Assembly: GCA_015680685.1 (NCBI GenBank)
Contig: MNCI01006080.1
Span: forward strand, 189,093-243,381
Reading direction: 5' to 3'
Length of the DNA: 54,289 nt
From: Gnetum montanum
Lineage: Eukaryota > Streptophyta > Gnetopsida > Gnetales > Gnetaceae
Within the stretch, counting starts at the first letter, position 1. Each line of letters opens with the position of its first letter. Shown here in pieces: positions 40,640 to 52,211 of this stretch. The position numbers and the translations under genes were made by a program. The notes under the pieces were generated by a model that made no database searches, was not told the origin of the DNA, and was given only the letters and a program-made list of their open reading frames with translations.

Positions 40640-40775
40640 GACCACAAGCAATATCACGTGTTGAGGCTTCGCTAAGGTGAAAAATCACGAGTTGTGGCAT
40701 TTCGCCATGGGTCATGGTGAGATCATGACATGATTATGTTATTAGACCATGGATCATGATCCTATAAATTAAAGA
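40640..40775 (+). promoter_or_regulatory. Possible internal promoter module of element C
   Basis: CCATGGGTCATGGTGAGATC, TCATGACATG and CCATGGATCATGATC lie directly upstream of CCTATAAATTAAAG (TATA at about 40763). This has the layout of the modules in A, B and G (palindromic words, then TATA) and the same distance (about 1.8 kb) after integrase. No LTR of C is available for comparison and no aORF follows clearly. Confidence 0.3.
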
Positions 40776-42629
40776 AAAAAATAAAATTTGTAAACCTTGA
40801 GTAGATCAAAGGTTTTAATTAGATCATAATGAGCATTCTTAACCTTCTTGTATGTCTATTGTACTTCAAATGATAAAACTATGGGTCAACCATAGATTGT
40901 GGTGACTTTAAAGTCAAACCATGAGCTAACCACAAGTTATGATCAGCTCAAAATTTAGAAAAGATCTTACCATGAGTCATGGTGATGTCATGGAATTGGA
41001 GGAAAGTAGAGAACAACATAAAAAAGAATTTCAAACTTCAAAAGGGCAAATATGCTAATTTTGACCTCACGTATGAGACTTAAAACATTACAAATGGTAT
41101 CTAAACATGCTATGAGAGGCTTTCATCATAAGCATAACATCAAACACTTCACTAATTCTTCAAATTTGTGCACCAAGCAAAAAAGTAATAGAAACATGTG
41201 TTAAAATATTATTATAAAGTATGTGTACAATTACTAGTTTCTCATTAGCAATATATGGAAATATGAAAAGTTAATAATAAAGATACATAATGATTTGCAA
41301 ATGGTTATGACTTCATACGATGAATATAATTAATGGATTCCAATGTTCCAATTTCATCAACACATATAACATATCATACCATACAAAGAACAACTATGAT
41401 CAAGAAAAGAAAAAGAAATCTCTAAAAAGGAGATTCAATGATAAAATAAAATAAAAGAAAAAATGACATAAACCAAAGTTCCATGACAATCATTTGTAAT
41501 TCATGTTATGAAAAAGAAAGCAATAGTGAGTGAACTTTAACTTACGAGTTGCAACAATAAGATACTAGAACCTATGAATACCAACCAAAAACTACAACTA
41601 CCATTTAAAATAATGAATATGGTAACCACAAAGCATATACATAAAACTGTAAGTAAACATAGGATTCATGGGGTGTAATGCTTACGAAATCATCAATAAT
41701 AAAGTAACATGATTGATGAAGTAATAACAATTGATTATTGAGCATAAATGTGTAAGAAACAACAAAGACATAAACATATAGTTATGAAGATTAACCATTG
41801 TAACTTATGATGAACTTCATAACTAAATAGTTGAATGGAATCATTGAACATTCTTTACTAGAGAAGGGAAAGTGTCAAGTAAGACTCTGAAGTGAGTCAA
41901 GATCCAATTTTTTAAAATGAAGAGAAAATCCGAAGTAAGTGTGTAAGATGCAAGTATAAGGGATGTTCTCATGTTCCTAACACAAAATAAACCCATTAGA
42001 AAAGTCATGAGAGGGAAGGAAGAGACATAAGAGCCAATCAAAGATGAATTTTAGCATAACATGTCTTCTAAAATTGATAAGATATTATGGTGTTATTATC
42101 AATTATAAATAAGTATGAAGAAAACTTGAAACCTATGAAATTAAGTGAGAAAAATATAAAAATACATGAAAATGAGAAAAATTATGCAATACATATATGT
42201 GAGAACTTGAGAGAAGAATCCATGGAGAGAGATTTACTCCTCAATATGAGAGAAGCATGTTGCAAAAAATGCAATAAAAGAGAAAAAAGCATGAAGCTAT
42301 GAGAGCTTCAACCACGCACTCAAAGACTTGCACAAACACTTAATATGAATGAAAGGAAAAGCTTCTCTATTCATTTCAATTCTTTTGCCAAGTTGCAATG
42401 GGAGGGGTTTCCTACTATTTACTTTTTTATAAATGATATTACCTCTTTTATCATGGGCCTCTCCTTCTTTTCTCTTTTGTACTTTTTCTTTCAATATAAC
42501 ATTTTATAATCCTTTTCCTTAAAACAAAAAATATTTATAAATTCTAATACATCAAAAGAAAGATTTGAACATGGAAATAAAGATTACTACTATGTCCTAC
42601 TCTATTAAACATAATAGAGAAATGTTAAT
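40776..42629. other. Unassigned AT-rich sequence
   Basis: CCATGAGTCATGGTGATGTC at about 40973 repeats a motif of the preceding module. The ORFs at 42087-42302 (plus) and 42297-42494 (minus) are low-complexity, lysine-rich and without recognisable domains. I see no gene. Confidence 0.4.
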
Positions 42630-43466
42630 TAATGAGTAGCAAGAATTCCCTATACCCAATAATATGAATCACAAGTATGTACACGTGATTTTATTGAATT
42701 ATGTGGAGTTTGTTTACCTAAGTGGCTAATATTCCTAAACGGTGAACTATTTAGTCATTATTCATTGTCTTCCTAATTAACACTTGTGTTATTCTCCATG
42801 CATGGTTAAGTGTAGTTGAGGCATAAGATATTTATTTTATAATTTTTTATTATTTTCTCTACTTGCTAAATGATTGAGTAAATAAAGATTTAATATTTAA
42901 ATTAACTAATCAGCTAACTACTTAATTAACTAACTCTCCTAACTTAAAGTATTCATTTCCACTTTCTACACATATCATGAACCTACACTAACAGAAATGG
43001 GTTACCAACTATCTACTACTAGGTGTAGTAATTATGCACTGACAGGATACCAAGCATTAATATATTCTACTTGATGTGGTTGTACTCAAATTGCTCATAA
43101 ATTATATTATTAATTTCTTATTAAAAAGAAAGAAAATTGAATGTAAAGTAAATTGCTAAAAACGTAAAGTTATGCTAATTAAATCTCGATTTTATTTTCC
43201 TTCATACAAGTGTGTCCAAGTATAATCACTTTAGTCTAGGCTATAGGCACTTAGGTGGAAAACATTTTAACTTTTACTGAAAAAACTATAAGAGTTTGGA
43301 AAAGGAAATGACCAAAAGATGTCATAAATGCAAGGGATGTCTACATTTATATAGGCAATGTCTAGGTTAGCATCAACATACCTGCATCAACACATCCTAA
43401 GATACATTGATGGGGATATGTGAACGAGCCTATGTTAATATAGGCTATCTTATTAATATTTCATCA
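42630..43466 (-). mobile_element. 3' LTR of element G
   Basis: It starts TAATGAGTAG (the family has TGATGAG) and ends TTTCATCA on the plus strand. The LTR opening CCCTATACCCAATAATATGA matches B (CCCCTATGCCCAACCATATG). A minus-strand TATA-like CCTATATAAATGTAG lies at about 43340-43354, preceded by CATCAATGTATC and GTTGATGC words. Confidence 0.85.
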
Positions 43467-43482
43467 TACCTCCACAACTAAC
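43467..43482 (-). promoter_or_regulatory. Polypurine tract of element G
   Basis: The minus strand reads GTTAGTTGTGGAGGTA immediately before TGATGAAA. Confidence 0.7.
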
Positions 43483-43559
43483 TAAAGACTCATCCTCAAG
43501 TAAATAAAAATGGGATTAAGCTTCTTAAAAAATTTAGGTAATTATTGAATTATATTAAC

Positions 43560-46472
43560 AAACTAGTTACTAACTAACTTTGAGTGTCATATTGTACAAA
43601 TTATGAAAATTGATGCAATTCAAAATAAAAATTAGACATTTAGACAACAATTAGTAAGAGCCCATTGAATGGATAGAGAGATGATGAAGTCTTCACATAG
43701 TGCCTGGAGGTGGAGGCTTCCATAGCTATGATGGTTGTTCATCATGTCCTAGCAGTCCTATAAGTTGAGGTTTTCCTACTGCTATTGCTATTGCTAATAG
43801 AAACTTAAATGCACCAAAGAGTGCCTTCATTTTCTCCTCTTTTCTTTGTGGATCATATATTGTCTAGGCTACTTTGCATAGATTAGCTAATGCAAGGATG
43901 TTTCGCAAGCATGGTAATGAAGGAAACATCTCCTTCATGTTGATGAACAAGACTACGAATGTTTTATGTTCAACATTGAATGTTCTAATAAGATTTTGCA
44001 ACTCATGATAGTCATTCATGCTCCTTGCCAGGTTTAGTTCATTAATTTTGTGAATTTTTTTTTGAGAACCTGAAGCTCTACATTAAATGTCTTCAACTTT
44101 TGTTTTGTATCTTTATGGAGCTTGAACTCTGTCTCATAGAGGAGATAGGAGCTAGTAACCCACTTCTCCAATTTAGTTCTTAACCTCCTTGTTATCAGCA
44201 TATCCAAGTTTGCGTAGTAGGGGTTGGTGATCTTCATGTACTTAGTCATCTCTTCAATCTGTAACTCCTTTGGGCATATTTCCACTTGATTATATGCATT
44301 TAGTCCATTAAAGATGGATGTCATGTATTGCCTTTAGAGTTGCTGCATAGTCTCATTCACCTTCACCTTGGTCAATTTGATTTATTTTTTATTGATCTCT
44401 TTAGTAGTCCAACCTAGTCCCTATAGTGATTCTTCACTTTTCAAATTTTAGGGCCTCATTTTTTAAGGTGGAAATCTCAATTGTAGTCCTATAGCAAATG
44501 GCACACATGTCCTTCATCAAGAGATTCCTATTTTCAACAACCAACCTCCTCAAATCCAAGTTTATCTTATCAAGGCACTCTTGCTGCTAGTAGATATATT
44601 CAATCATTTGATCCTTCTATTGCTCAACATTTTGCAGGAGATGGTTATCTTTGGTGAGAACTAGTGTTTTTGGTCATGGCTTCTAACATAGCGACATCAA
44701 AGATCGCCATCTCGTTAGCATTATTGGCCTTCTAATGCTTCTATTAAAGCCTTTGGAAAGCTTCATCTCATGTTAGCTCAAGCTAGAGAATAACAAGATT
44801 AGAGAGAAAGGCTTGTAATTCTAAAATCTAGGTGGCGAACCATCAATTCATGGTAGTGGTCTTCTCGACTTGCATATTAATGATTAGTATCTTGTCCTTT
44901 ATCTTCAATAGTTGCAACTGGTTTGTAATTATGTCATTTAGGAGATTCAAGATCATCAAAAGTGGTTGACCAGCTCTTGCTAGTTATTCCAACACTTATT
45001 TCTATTGAGTAGTGCTCATATGACCAGTCACTAATTCTACTGATGCAGGGATATTTGTCCTAGTAGCAATGTCTAGTACTGATGTAATAGAGGCATTAAG
45101 GGCTTCTACAGCTCTACCCACCACCACCTCTACCGCTATCTTTTGATCCTTGTGTGCCACTACCAGGATTGTTGTTCCTTCTCCGTCTTCCAACATGATA
45201 AAGAAGATTGTTGCATTGCTCAAGATTTTTAGATATTCTTGTCCAAGAATGAACATAGTGATCTATTTATCACTTGGATTAGTTCTAATGGATGCTTGAT
45301 TTCATTATGCAAAGAATAAGGATGCCATGTTGTTGTCCAACTAGTTGATGGTTCTTGTGACTTGATTTAGATGGCTCATGGTTGGGTGGTACATCGGTGA
45401 TTCCTCACAACCTGTAGATTCTTATTCTTGCTAACACTATTACTCCTAAAATTTTTTGAGGCACTTAGTAGCTACAATAAGCTCTAATGTTATTTCACAG
45501 ACTACAAGTGGTGGTGGTAGTGGCTACTCCTCTTCTTAGAGCTTTGCAATGAGCTTATTCTTTTTAATCTCCTACCATGATGCGCTAAAAATGCAAAAGA
45601 TCACATTGTTGGAATAGTGAGGTGTTTCTTCCCTTTTGCATAAATTTCTAATTAAGCATGGAAAGGGGAGCATCTTCCTACCCTTCTCATTTTCCTTAAG
45701 ACACTTTTTGATTTGAAGGAAGATGAGCTGGGATAGGTTGATAAAGAATATTTTACTTAAAGCCACACATGTCCTAGTGGAGATAACTATCACCTTACTT
45801 AGTCTAACTGTTGGATTAAGGTGACATGACACAATCTTGAAGTAAGATCTTTCCATCTTCATCACACCACCGTACTCCTTAAAATCCACTCCATACACTA
45901 CTGGATCCATTCTTTCTATTAGAGATCTCTACAAGGTTAATCCTAGTGTTGGAAAACTAAGAGCTTTTACAATGGCTTCAATTAAGTAGAAGATGGTTAT
46001 GTCCTTGATTTTGACCAATGCATCTCTTTTTCAATTGTTCTAAAACTAGCAGGATTTCCTTATGTACCATTCTCCACTGTTGGAGAGAATGGGCCACAGA
46101 GGAGACCCCTACAACTTTGTTCTAACCTCTTCTAATACCAACTCTAAGAAGGATCCAAAGTTGAACTCCCGCAAGATAGAACTTTGGACCTCCTTAGTTT
46201 AGATACTTTCCAAGAAGGCTTTAGTGAGTGTGACCTCTAGGTTAGGTCTTAGACTTAGAGCCTCATCTTGCCTAGATTGGCCCATTTCTACAGTAGGAAT
46301 TTGCCTATTAGGTTTCACCTTAGGCTCCTCCCAAAGAGGCCCAGTAGCATGTGTAGCCTCTGCTACTTACTCTTGGGGTTGTTGTTGATCCCTTCCTCCT
46401 TAAGGTTGCTTTTTCTTGTGCTGGGATGGTCCTCCCACTTGCAATCCTCTCTTGGGTGCCTTTTGTGATCAT
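43560..46472 (-). pseudogene. aORF of element G, broken
   Basis: A possible start is ATG at 46472-46470. The globular domain contains MERSYFKIVSCHLNPTVR (about 45858-45805), ACVALSKIFFINLSQLIFLQ-like sequence and LPFCLIRNLCK-like sequence, aligned with A and B. The coiled-coil half includes FNGLNAYNQVEICPKELQIE and KLEKWVTSSYLLYETEF (44324-44034). Order and size match the aORFs of A and B, although all three have drifted apart. Stops and frameshifts are common. Confidence 0.7.
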
Positions 46473-46889
46473 AAAAATAACCAATGATTAGCTTAAAGGG
46501 AAATCCTCTACTCCCTTTGGATACCTTCCTTTATTAGATCAAGTTATGTTAATTCCTTGGACATTAGAATTTTATTGTTAAGTTCTTGTTTTATGATTGT
46601 AGGGTTATCATATTATTTTATTCCTAACTAATAGAGTTTTTTCTTTATATTAAACTTTTGTGATTATTATTCTAATATTTTCTCCATGTGGAGTTTGAAT
46701 AATTTTCAAAATTTTTTTGTGAAAAACCTAAAGTTTGAGGTCTCCATGACGTAAATTGTACCTATGATAGGTTGAGGACCAATAAAAGGGGGAAACTGGG
46801 TAAGGAGTTTAGAAGTTATGGTGCTTGGAAGGTTTTTAGCTTTAAAAAATGGTAAAAATTGCTCTCACACTTTGGAAAAATGATGAAAA

Positions 46890-47010
46890 ATGGGCTAAGT
46901 ATCATGCATATTTATAGGATTTTTACTTTCTATCAATGGAGATATATCGACTAGGCTTCTTCGATGGTGATGCATCGATGTAGATATTCTTAACTAGATT
47001 TTTCACTTAA
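46890..47010 (-). promoter_or_regulatory. Internal U3-like promoter module of element G
   Basis: On the minus strand TACATCGATGCATCACCATC, GTCGATATATC and CCATTGATAG precede the TATA box CCTATAAATATGC (46909-46918), then the aORF about 0.45 kb on. G's LTR has CCATCAATGTATC and GTTGATGC in the same place. The match is weaker than for A and B. The downstream bases (TTTTTCATCATTTTTCC) match B's module (TTTCATCATTTTGAATCC), showing common descent of the module. Confidence 0.5.
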
Positions 47011-48600
47011 AATTAGAAGAATTTCAAAATAGCTTGGGGACATTACAGAAGCTAAATGGAAGCCAACAAGAAATAGAATGATGGCAACAACATCAAAGAG
47101 GGTAGGTTTGACCAATTGAAAGCAATTAGAGTGGATTGGATGAGATCTTTTAGGAAGTTCTGATGCTAAATAAAGAAAAACTAGATGCTATAATGCTATC
47201 AAGATGATTGATTGTGTAAGTAGTCCATGATTAAGGATTCTAACTTGGGGTAGAGTAAAGCAATGTAAGTGGGTCCTCTCCAAAGTAGGCATATGCCTAT
47301 TATATCCTTGCATGCCTTCATCTTATGGAGTTTGTGGGCACTAAGGATGATGAATGGTTGTTTTAATTTAAATTCGATACTCATTGAAGAAATTGTCCCC
47401 AGGGTTATGTTATCAAAGAAACAAAACTGATCAATTTGAAATGGTATAAGCCAATGAGGTCATTCAAAATGAAGTGAGAAATTATTAGATAGAGAAAGAA
47501 TAGTGGATGGATAATATGCATCTTGGTCACATAAGATTTTTGGTGAAAACTGTAATTAAGATGATCTAATACCAATCCGTTCTAAGTCTAGAATAGGTCC
47601 ATTCCATTCACAATGACCTCACATTGACATATTTCTTCTCTTTGACCAGTGAAAGATCATGACAATCTCAAAGGATAATCATCATTCCAAGAGAAGAAGA
47701 AAAGAGATGAATGAAGTAGGTAGCCCCTTAGTTAAGGGGGATGCCTTCAGGCATTGGTAACATGTCTTTCTAGCCCCATAACTAGGACTTGTAGCCCATT
47801 ATTGAGCTTAAGGGGTCTACTTTGAATTTTTGTTATTTTGTGTATTTTTTTATAGGAACCATACCATGTAATAACATGCTTCATTTTTATGGTCAACAAT
47901 AGGAGTGATGATATACTAGTGGAGAACCATAAAACTTGAGAAGGAAGTTAAGAGAAGACATATCAAATCTTCTTGAGGTGACACCCTTTTGCATTCCCAC
48001 TTGGTCCTTTCCTAGTTCACTGGGAAACAAGATCATTTGTTATTTTTCATTGTAATGTGAAAGAAACTTCATGCTCCCATGATACTAATTTTCCATGGAA
48101 CAAATGGAATGGTTGGATGTCATGAACTCACTACCTGGTACTACAAGAAAATTGATAGATTATTAGGAGAGAACATAATCCAAGAATAAAATTTGGCCCT
48201 TTGTTTAATCAATAATAACATTAATGGCTATCTTGAATAAATTTCCAAAATTTACAGTAGCAATGAATAAAATTAGAGATTTCAACTAGGACTTAAAGTT
48301 AATGAACAAAGAAGAAAAATAAAGAAAATAATGGAAAATATATAATATATTCAATAAAATATTAAGAAAATGCAAAATATATAAAGAACATTGCAAAATA
48401 AAAAGATGAAAAATTGATTAGCCTCATCAAGATCTTTGAATGGATGACCATCTCTCCCATCATCATGTTGAGAGGATGAGATTCAAAAAATAGTGTGTTT
48501 GTTGTTATGTAGAGGTATTAGTGGTGTTGGTTACTTGGGGTACTAACAGCTTAAGTTTTTGTACATTAACTAGCAAATGCTTTGGAGGTCTAGTTAGATG
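47011..48600 (-). other. Noncoding spacer of element G
   Basis: About 1.6 kb without a conserved frame. Blocks shared with B include GTGGGTCCTCTCCAAAGTAG (47269-47288) and ATGAACTCACTACC (48122-48135). Confidence 0.55.
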
Positions 48601-49335
48601 GTAAATTGTCATGGCCTCAGAAGAAAAAGTTGAATGAATGACATAAAGTCCTTCACATAATGTTCAGAACTTAGTATCTTGTGGCATATGCATGGGATTC
48701 TAGTAAAGAACCTTATCTCTAGGTTGGAATGTAACTTTTCTTATTCGTGCATCATGGCTTTGTTTGTTATGTTTCTTATGTACTTCATTTATCATTATGA
48801 CTATTTATTGGTTTTCATATACCACATTGAGTGTCATAAATTGTTCTTTTTGGGCTAGATTAATGTCTCGGTCAAGCTCATATGCTATTATAAGTGTACA
48901 ATGTTTGGGTTAGATTGGAAGTTTGGGTAACTTTCTATACACTAACCTAGATGAAGAGTAGCCTATAGGAATTTTCCAAGTTGAACGATATGCCCATAGA
49001 TCACCATTGTGTTTGGTACTCCAATCTTTCTTTTATCTTCTAATAGTTCATGTTAGAATTTTAGATATCTTCCTATTGGTGACCTAGGTGTGACCATTGG
49101 CTTAGAGGTGATACGTGGCTGTAGGTTTATGGTTCATCCTCAAGCATTACATTAATTTCCAAAAATAAACCCTGTGAAATGAGTTCCATTATCTAAAACT
49201 AGTGTGTTTAGTAGAGAAAGCCAATTTACCACATGTTGTTGAACTAATCGAGCTGCAGTGTTAGATCTATAGTCATATATGGTTGCAGCTTCAACCCATT
49301 TAGTGTAGTAGTCAAAAATAACTAGTATGGCTAAG
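48601..49335 (-). pseudogene. Integrase of element G, truncated at its N-terminus
   Basis: The core and C-terminal parts align with B, including [15 protein letters not shown]. The zinc-finger part is missing: near 49335 the sequence jumps from integrase directly to the RT connection region. Stops occur throughout. Confidence 0.7.
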
Positions 49336-50197
49336 AATTTATCTCACATCTTTTAAAATTTGATGTTGCATGGTTATTCTGTGGATGATCTTTACTTTTT
49401 CATGGTCCACCTCAATCCTTTTCCTAAAATCCAATGCCTCAAGATAATGTCATCGACCATCAAGTGGTTCTTCCATTAGTTGAGCTATAGGTTTGTGTCT
49501 CCATATATTGTTTCAAAACAGGCTCAAGACAATCCAATTCTTGTTCAAATTCAATACCATAGGTGGAGAAGTCATCCATGAACACTTCCACACCACTACC
49601 AATTTGTTGCTAAACGATGCTTAGCACCAGGCATTGAAAAGTTGTAGGAGCATTACAAAGGACAAAGGGCATCTTTTTGTATGCAAAAATCCTCCAGGGA
49701 CTTGTGAAAGTTATCTTGGCTTGGTTTCTTGCGGTGATTTGAATTTGTTTATAGCCACTATAACCATCCAAAAAACTATAGTAATTGTATCTAGTACCTG
49801 GTTCACAAATCACAATGGAAAATTATCTTTAAATGTAGCCATATTCAATAGCCTGAAGTCTATACAAACTCTCAATTTTTCTTCTCTTTTTGGCACAATA
49901 ACAAGTGGGCTAATTCACTCACTATTTGTAATAGGATAGATGAATCCTACATTAAGAAGTCATTCCACTTCATCTTTAATAACTTGCTTAAGCTTTGTAT
50001 TCAATCTCCTTTATGGCTACCTCCTTGGCTTGATAGAGGAGGTTGTATTAATCAAGTGTTGGCATATCCGCAGATATATTTTGCTCAACTCATGATAAGA
50101 CTAGGCAAAAGTTGTTGGCCATTTTTTTACAACTTCTAGTAACTTCCTTTTTCATTCTTTGGTGAGATTGACATTAGTAATTACTGAGTTTCCATTA
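49336..50197 (-). pseudogene. Reverse transcriptase of element G, truncated
   Basis: The open stretch 49813-49610 reads YYSFLDGYSGYKQIQITARN, QAKITFTSPWRIFAYKKMPF and VLCNAPTTFQCLVLSIV. The DD box region (VEVFMDDFSTYGIEFEQELD) follows. The frame continues to the 'SVDPEKIRVI' equivalent and then ends at the deletion junction. The RNase H domain is absent. Confidence 0.8.
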
Positions 50198-50202
50198 CCA
50201 AG
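50198..50202. repeat. Target-site duplication of solo LTR, left copy (CCAAG)
   Basis: CCAAG here, TCAAG at 51129-51133 after the LTR. Joining the flanks restores alignment with B near 26480. Confidence 0.65.
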
Positions 50203-51128
50203 GGATGAGCAGCAAATAGATCCTACACCCAACCATATGAATCACAAAGCATTCATGTGTGATCTGGTCAAATTTCGTGCACTTATAGCCTTCTAAGTAC
50301 ACTAATCTCTAGGAAGTGAGACTAACCTTTGTAATTACTGTCTTCCTAATTACACTTGTGAAATGTAAAGGTATCGTCAAGTGCAACGAAGGCATAAACT
50401 TTTTATCATTTTTATGTTTTATGTTTTAAGTTGCCTAAGGATAAAGAATAATGAATAAAATAAAATAAAACAATTAAGTTACTAATTTAATCCAATCAGC
50501 TACACGTAACTAATCCTAACATAGGCATCCATTCACACTTGCTGTACACATCCTGAACACGTTTAATGCTACTGAGTTACCAAACATTAAGCGTTACTTA
50601 GATTACCAAGCACCAAGCGTATGCTTTAAGTGTTCGTACTTATGTGTTTAATGAATCGCCATTTAATCTAGCTTAATTTAGCTTAACTACTTAAATCATT
50701 AAAGGAAATCACATAAGACATTAAATGCATAAATAAATAATTAATCTATTTCAAAGTGCTATAAGGTTTATCAGAAAGCTCATCTTTATTGTGGCACACA
50801 CTACCATGCTCAGGTACAATAGTGCTCGAATAAAGATCTATACACTCTTTGACTCTAACTGCGGGTACTTTGAAATATATCCTAACTTCCAAATGACAAA
50901 ACTATAAGAGCTTCACTACAATTATGACCAAGAATTCCACAAACATGATGGGTGAATGCATATTTATTGGCAAAAATAGACATTGCATCAACAAGGCCAT
51001 ATTAACGCATCAAATCCCACATCGATGGGGCCATGTCCACAAGGTTGCATTGACGAGGCCACATCAACACATCAAATCCCACATTGATGGGGCCACGTCA
51101 ACGAGACATAAGAAAACACAACTCATCA
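50203..51128 (-). mobile_element. B-type solo LTR inside element G
   Basis: It starts GGATGAGCAG and ends ACTCATCA on the plus strand. Internal blocks match the LTR of B (TACCAAGCACCAAGCG; GCGGGTACTTTGAAAT; AAAACTATAAGAGCTTCACT). A minus-strand TATA-like CCAATAAATATGC lies at about 50959-50971, and the U3 array uses CATCGATG, GTTGATG and CATCAATG words with GGCC. There is no PBS at its left edge and no PPT at its right edge, and G coding sequence continues on both sides, so it is solo. Confidence 0.85.
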
Positions 51129-51133
51129 TCAAG

Positions 51134-52206
51134 AAAAACATATATCAATGTTACCAGTAATGTCTTACATTCAAGGATTTCCATCTCTTCCCAATCCATT
51201 TCTAGTTCTTTGTGGAGTAGTTGGTTCCATGCATATTCTTGAAGAAGTGCTTTCATCTATTATCAACCACTTAATTCCTTCATGTTTGATGGCTACTACA
51301 TACATGCACCTTTGAATGGTTTAGAGCTCAATATACTTATTACACGTTGTGATGAATGTACTTCTCATGATCCATATTTACTGTATGCAATGGTAGCCTA
51401 TATCACCATATGTAATGCATGGAACTCATTTGTTCTCTATTTTTCCAAAGTCATTTTCATTTAATATTTTTAAGGAAAGATCTATGATGTCTATCTTGGC
51501 ATCAATTATGCTGAGCCAAGCCCTTATCATGATACTAGGGAAGTCCCCCTTATAGCTATCCACATGGATTACTAGGAAATCTACTAGATATCACCAACCA
51601 CAAATGGTGGTTACAATATCCTCCACCAATCCCAAAGGAACAATGATAGATTGATCTGTAATCTTTAATGTGATATTGCATTTCTTGAGTGGAGGCAAGT
51701 TCCAAGTCTTATACATCTCTTGAAAAATTAAGTTCACCCAAGAATCTAAGTCTAATAGAGCCTTGCATGGATCATTTCTTGTAATCTACAAGTAGATTTA
51801 GAGACTTCCAAGATTAGATCTTTTCCTGGAAAGGTGTCCTACATTGATCAAATCTATTACTTCATGAGTCAATATGACAATATGAAGATTTTTGGAGTTT
51901 TGGTTTGAATGCTACCTGATGATAAGTTAAGAAGTAACTAATGTAGGGTTAGTAGCCACAAATGTCTGTCAGAGCTTAGATAGACTATTAGATCTAAAAA
52001 AACCCTCTTTTGAGGCTTATGCTCAGAACCAGTTAGATGGTCATCCGATTGTAAGTTCATGGCCCTTGTTGCATTTTATTGTTAAGGTTGCAATGGAATT
52101 TCCCATAGCATAGGTGATGCAGGTGGTAAAGAAGTAGTATTAGAGGATGCAAGGTAAGTTGGTGGATACAAAGAACAATAAGCGAAAGGAGGCTTAATTC
52201 ATGAAG
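51134..52206 (-). pseudogene. gag tail, protease and linker of element G
   Basis: In element order: a Ser/Thr/Pro-rich gag tail (52206-51900), then RNDPCKALLDLD, SWVNLIFQEMYKTWNLPPLK and DQSIIVPLGLVEDIVTTI (about 51800-51580), the protease, then linker up to the solo LTR. The active site reads DLD where DLG is expected. Confidence 0.7.
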
Positions 52207-52211
52207 TAAGT

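Larger units (their letters stand above)
42630..52211 (-). mobile_element. Element G: deleted Athila-like retrotransposon (5' part hidden behind F)
   Basis: In minus-strand order: gag tail (52206 to 51900), protease, RT, [deletion], integrase, spacer, internal promoter, aORF, PPT and 3' LTR (43466-42630). Its gag start, PBS and 5' LTR must lie beyond F and the window edge. A B-type solo LTR (50203-51128) interrupts the protease-RT linker. Confidence 0.85.

Noticed and set aside
42087-42302. Lysine/glutamate-rich 71-codon ORF
   Set aside because: Low complexity in AT-rich DNA, with no domain or conserved context.
50185-50202. PBS of a complete element next to the LTR at 50203
   Set aside because: The bases (minus strand CTTGGTAATGGAAACTCA) do not match the family PBS, and G coding sequence continues on both sides, so the LTR is solo.
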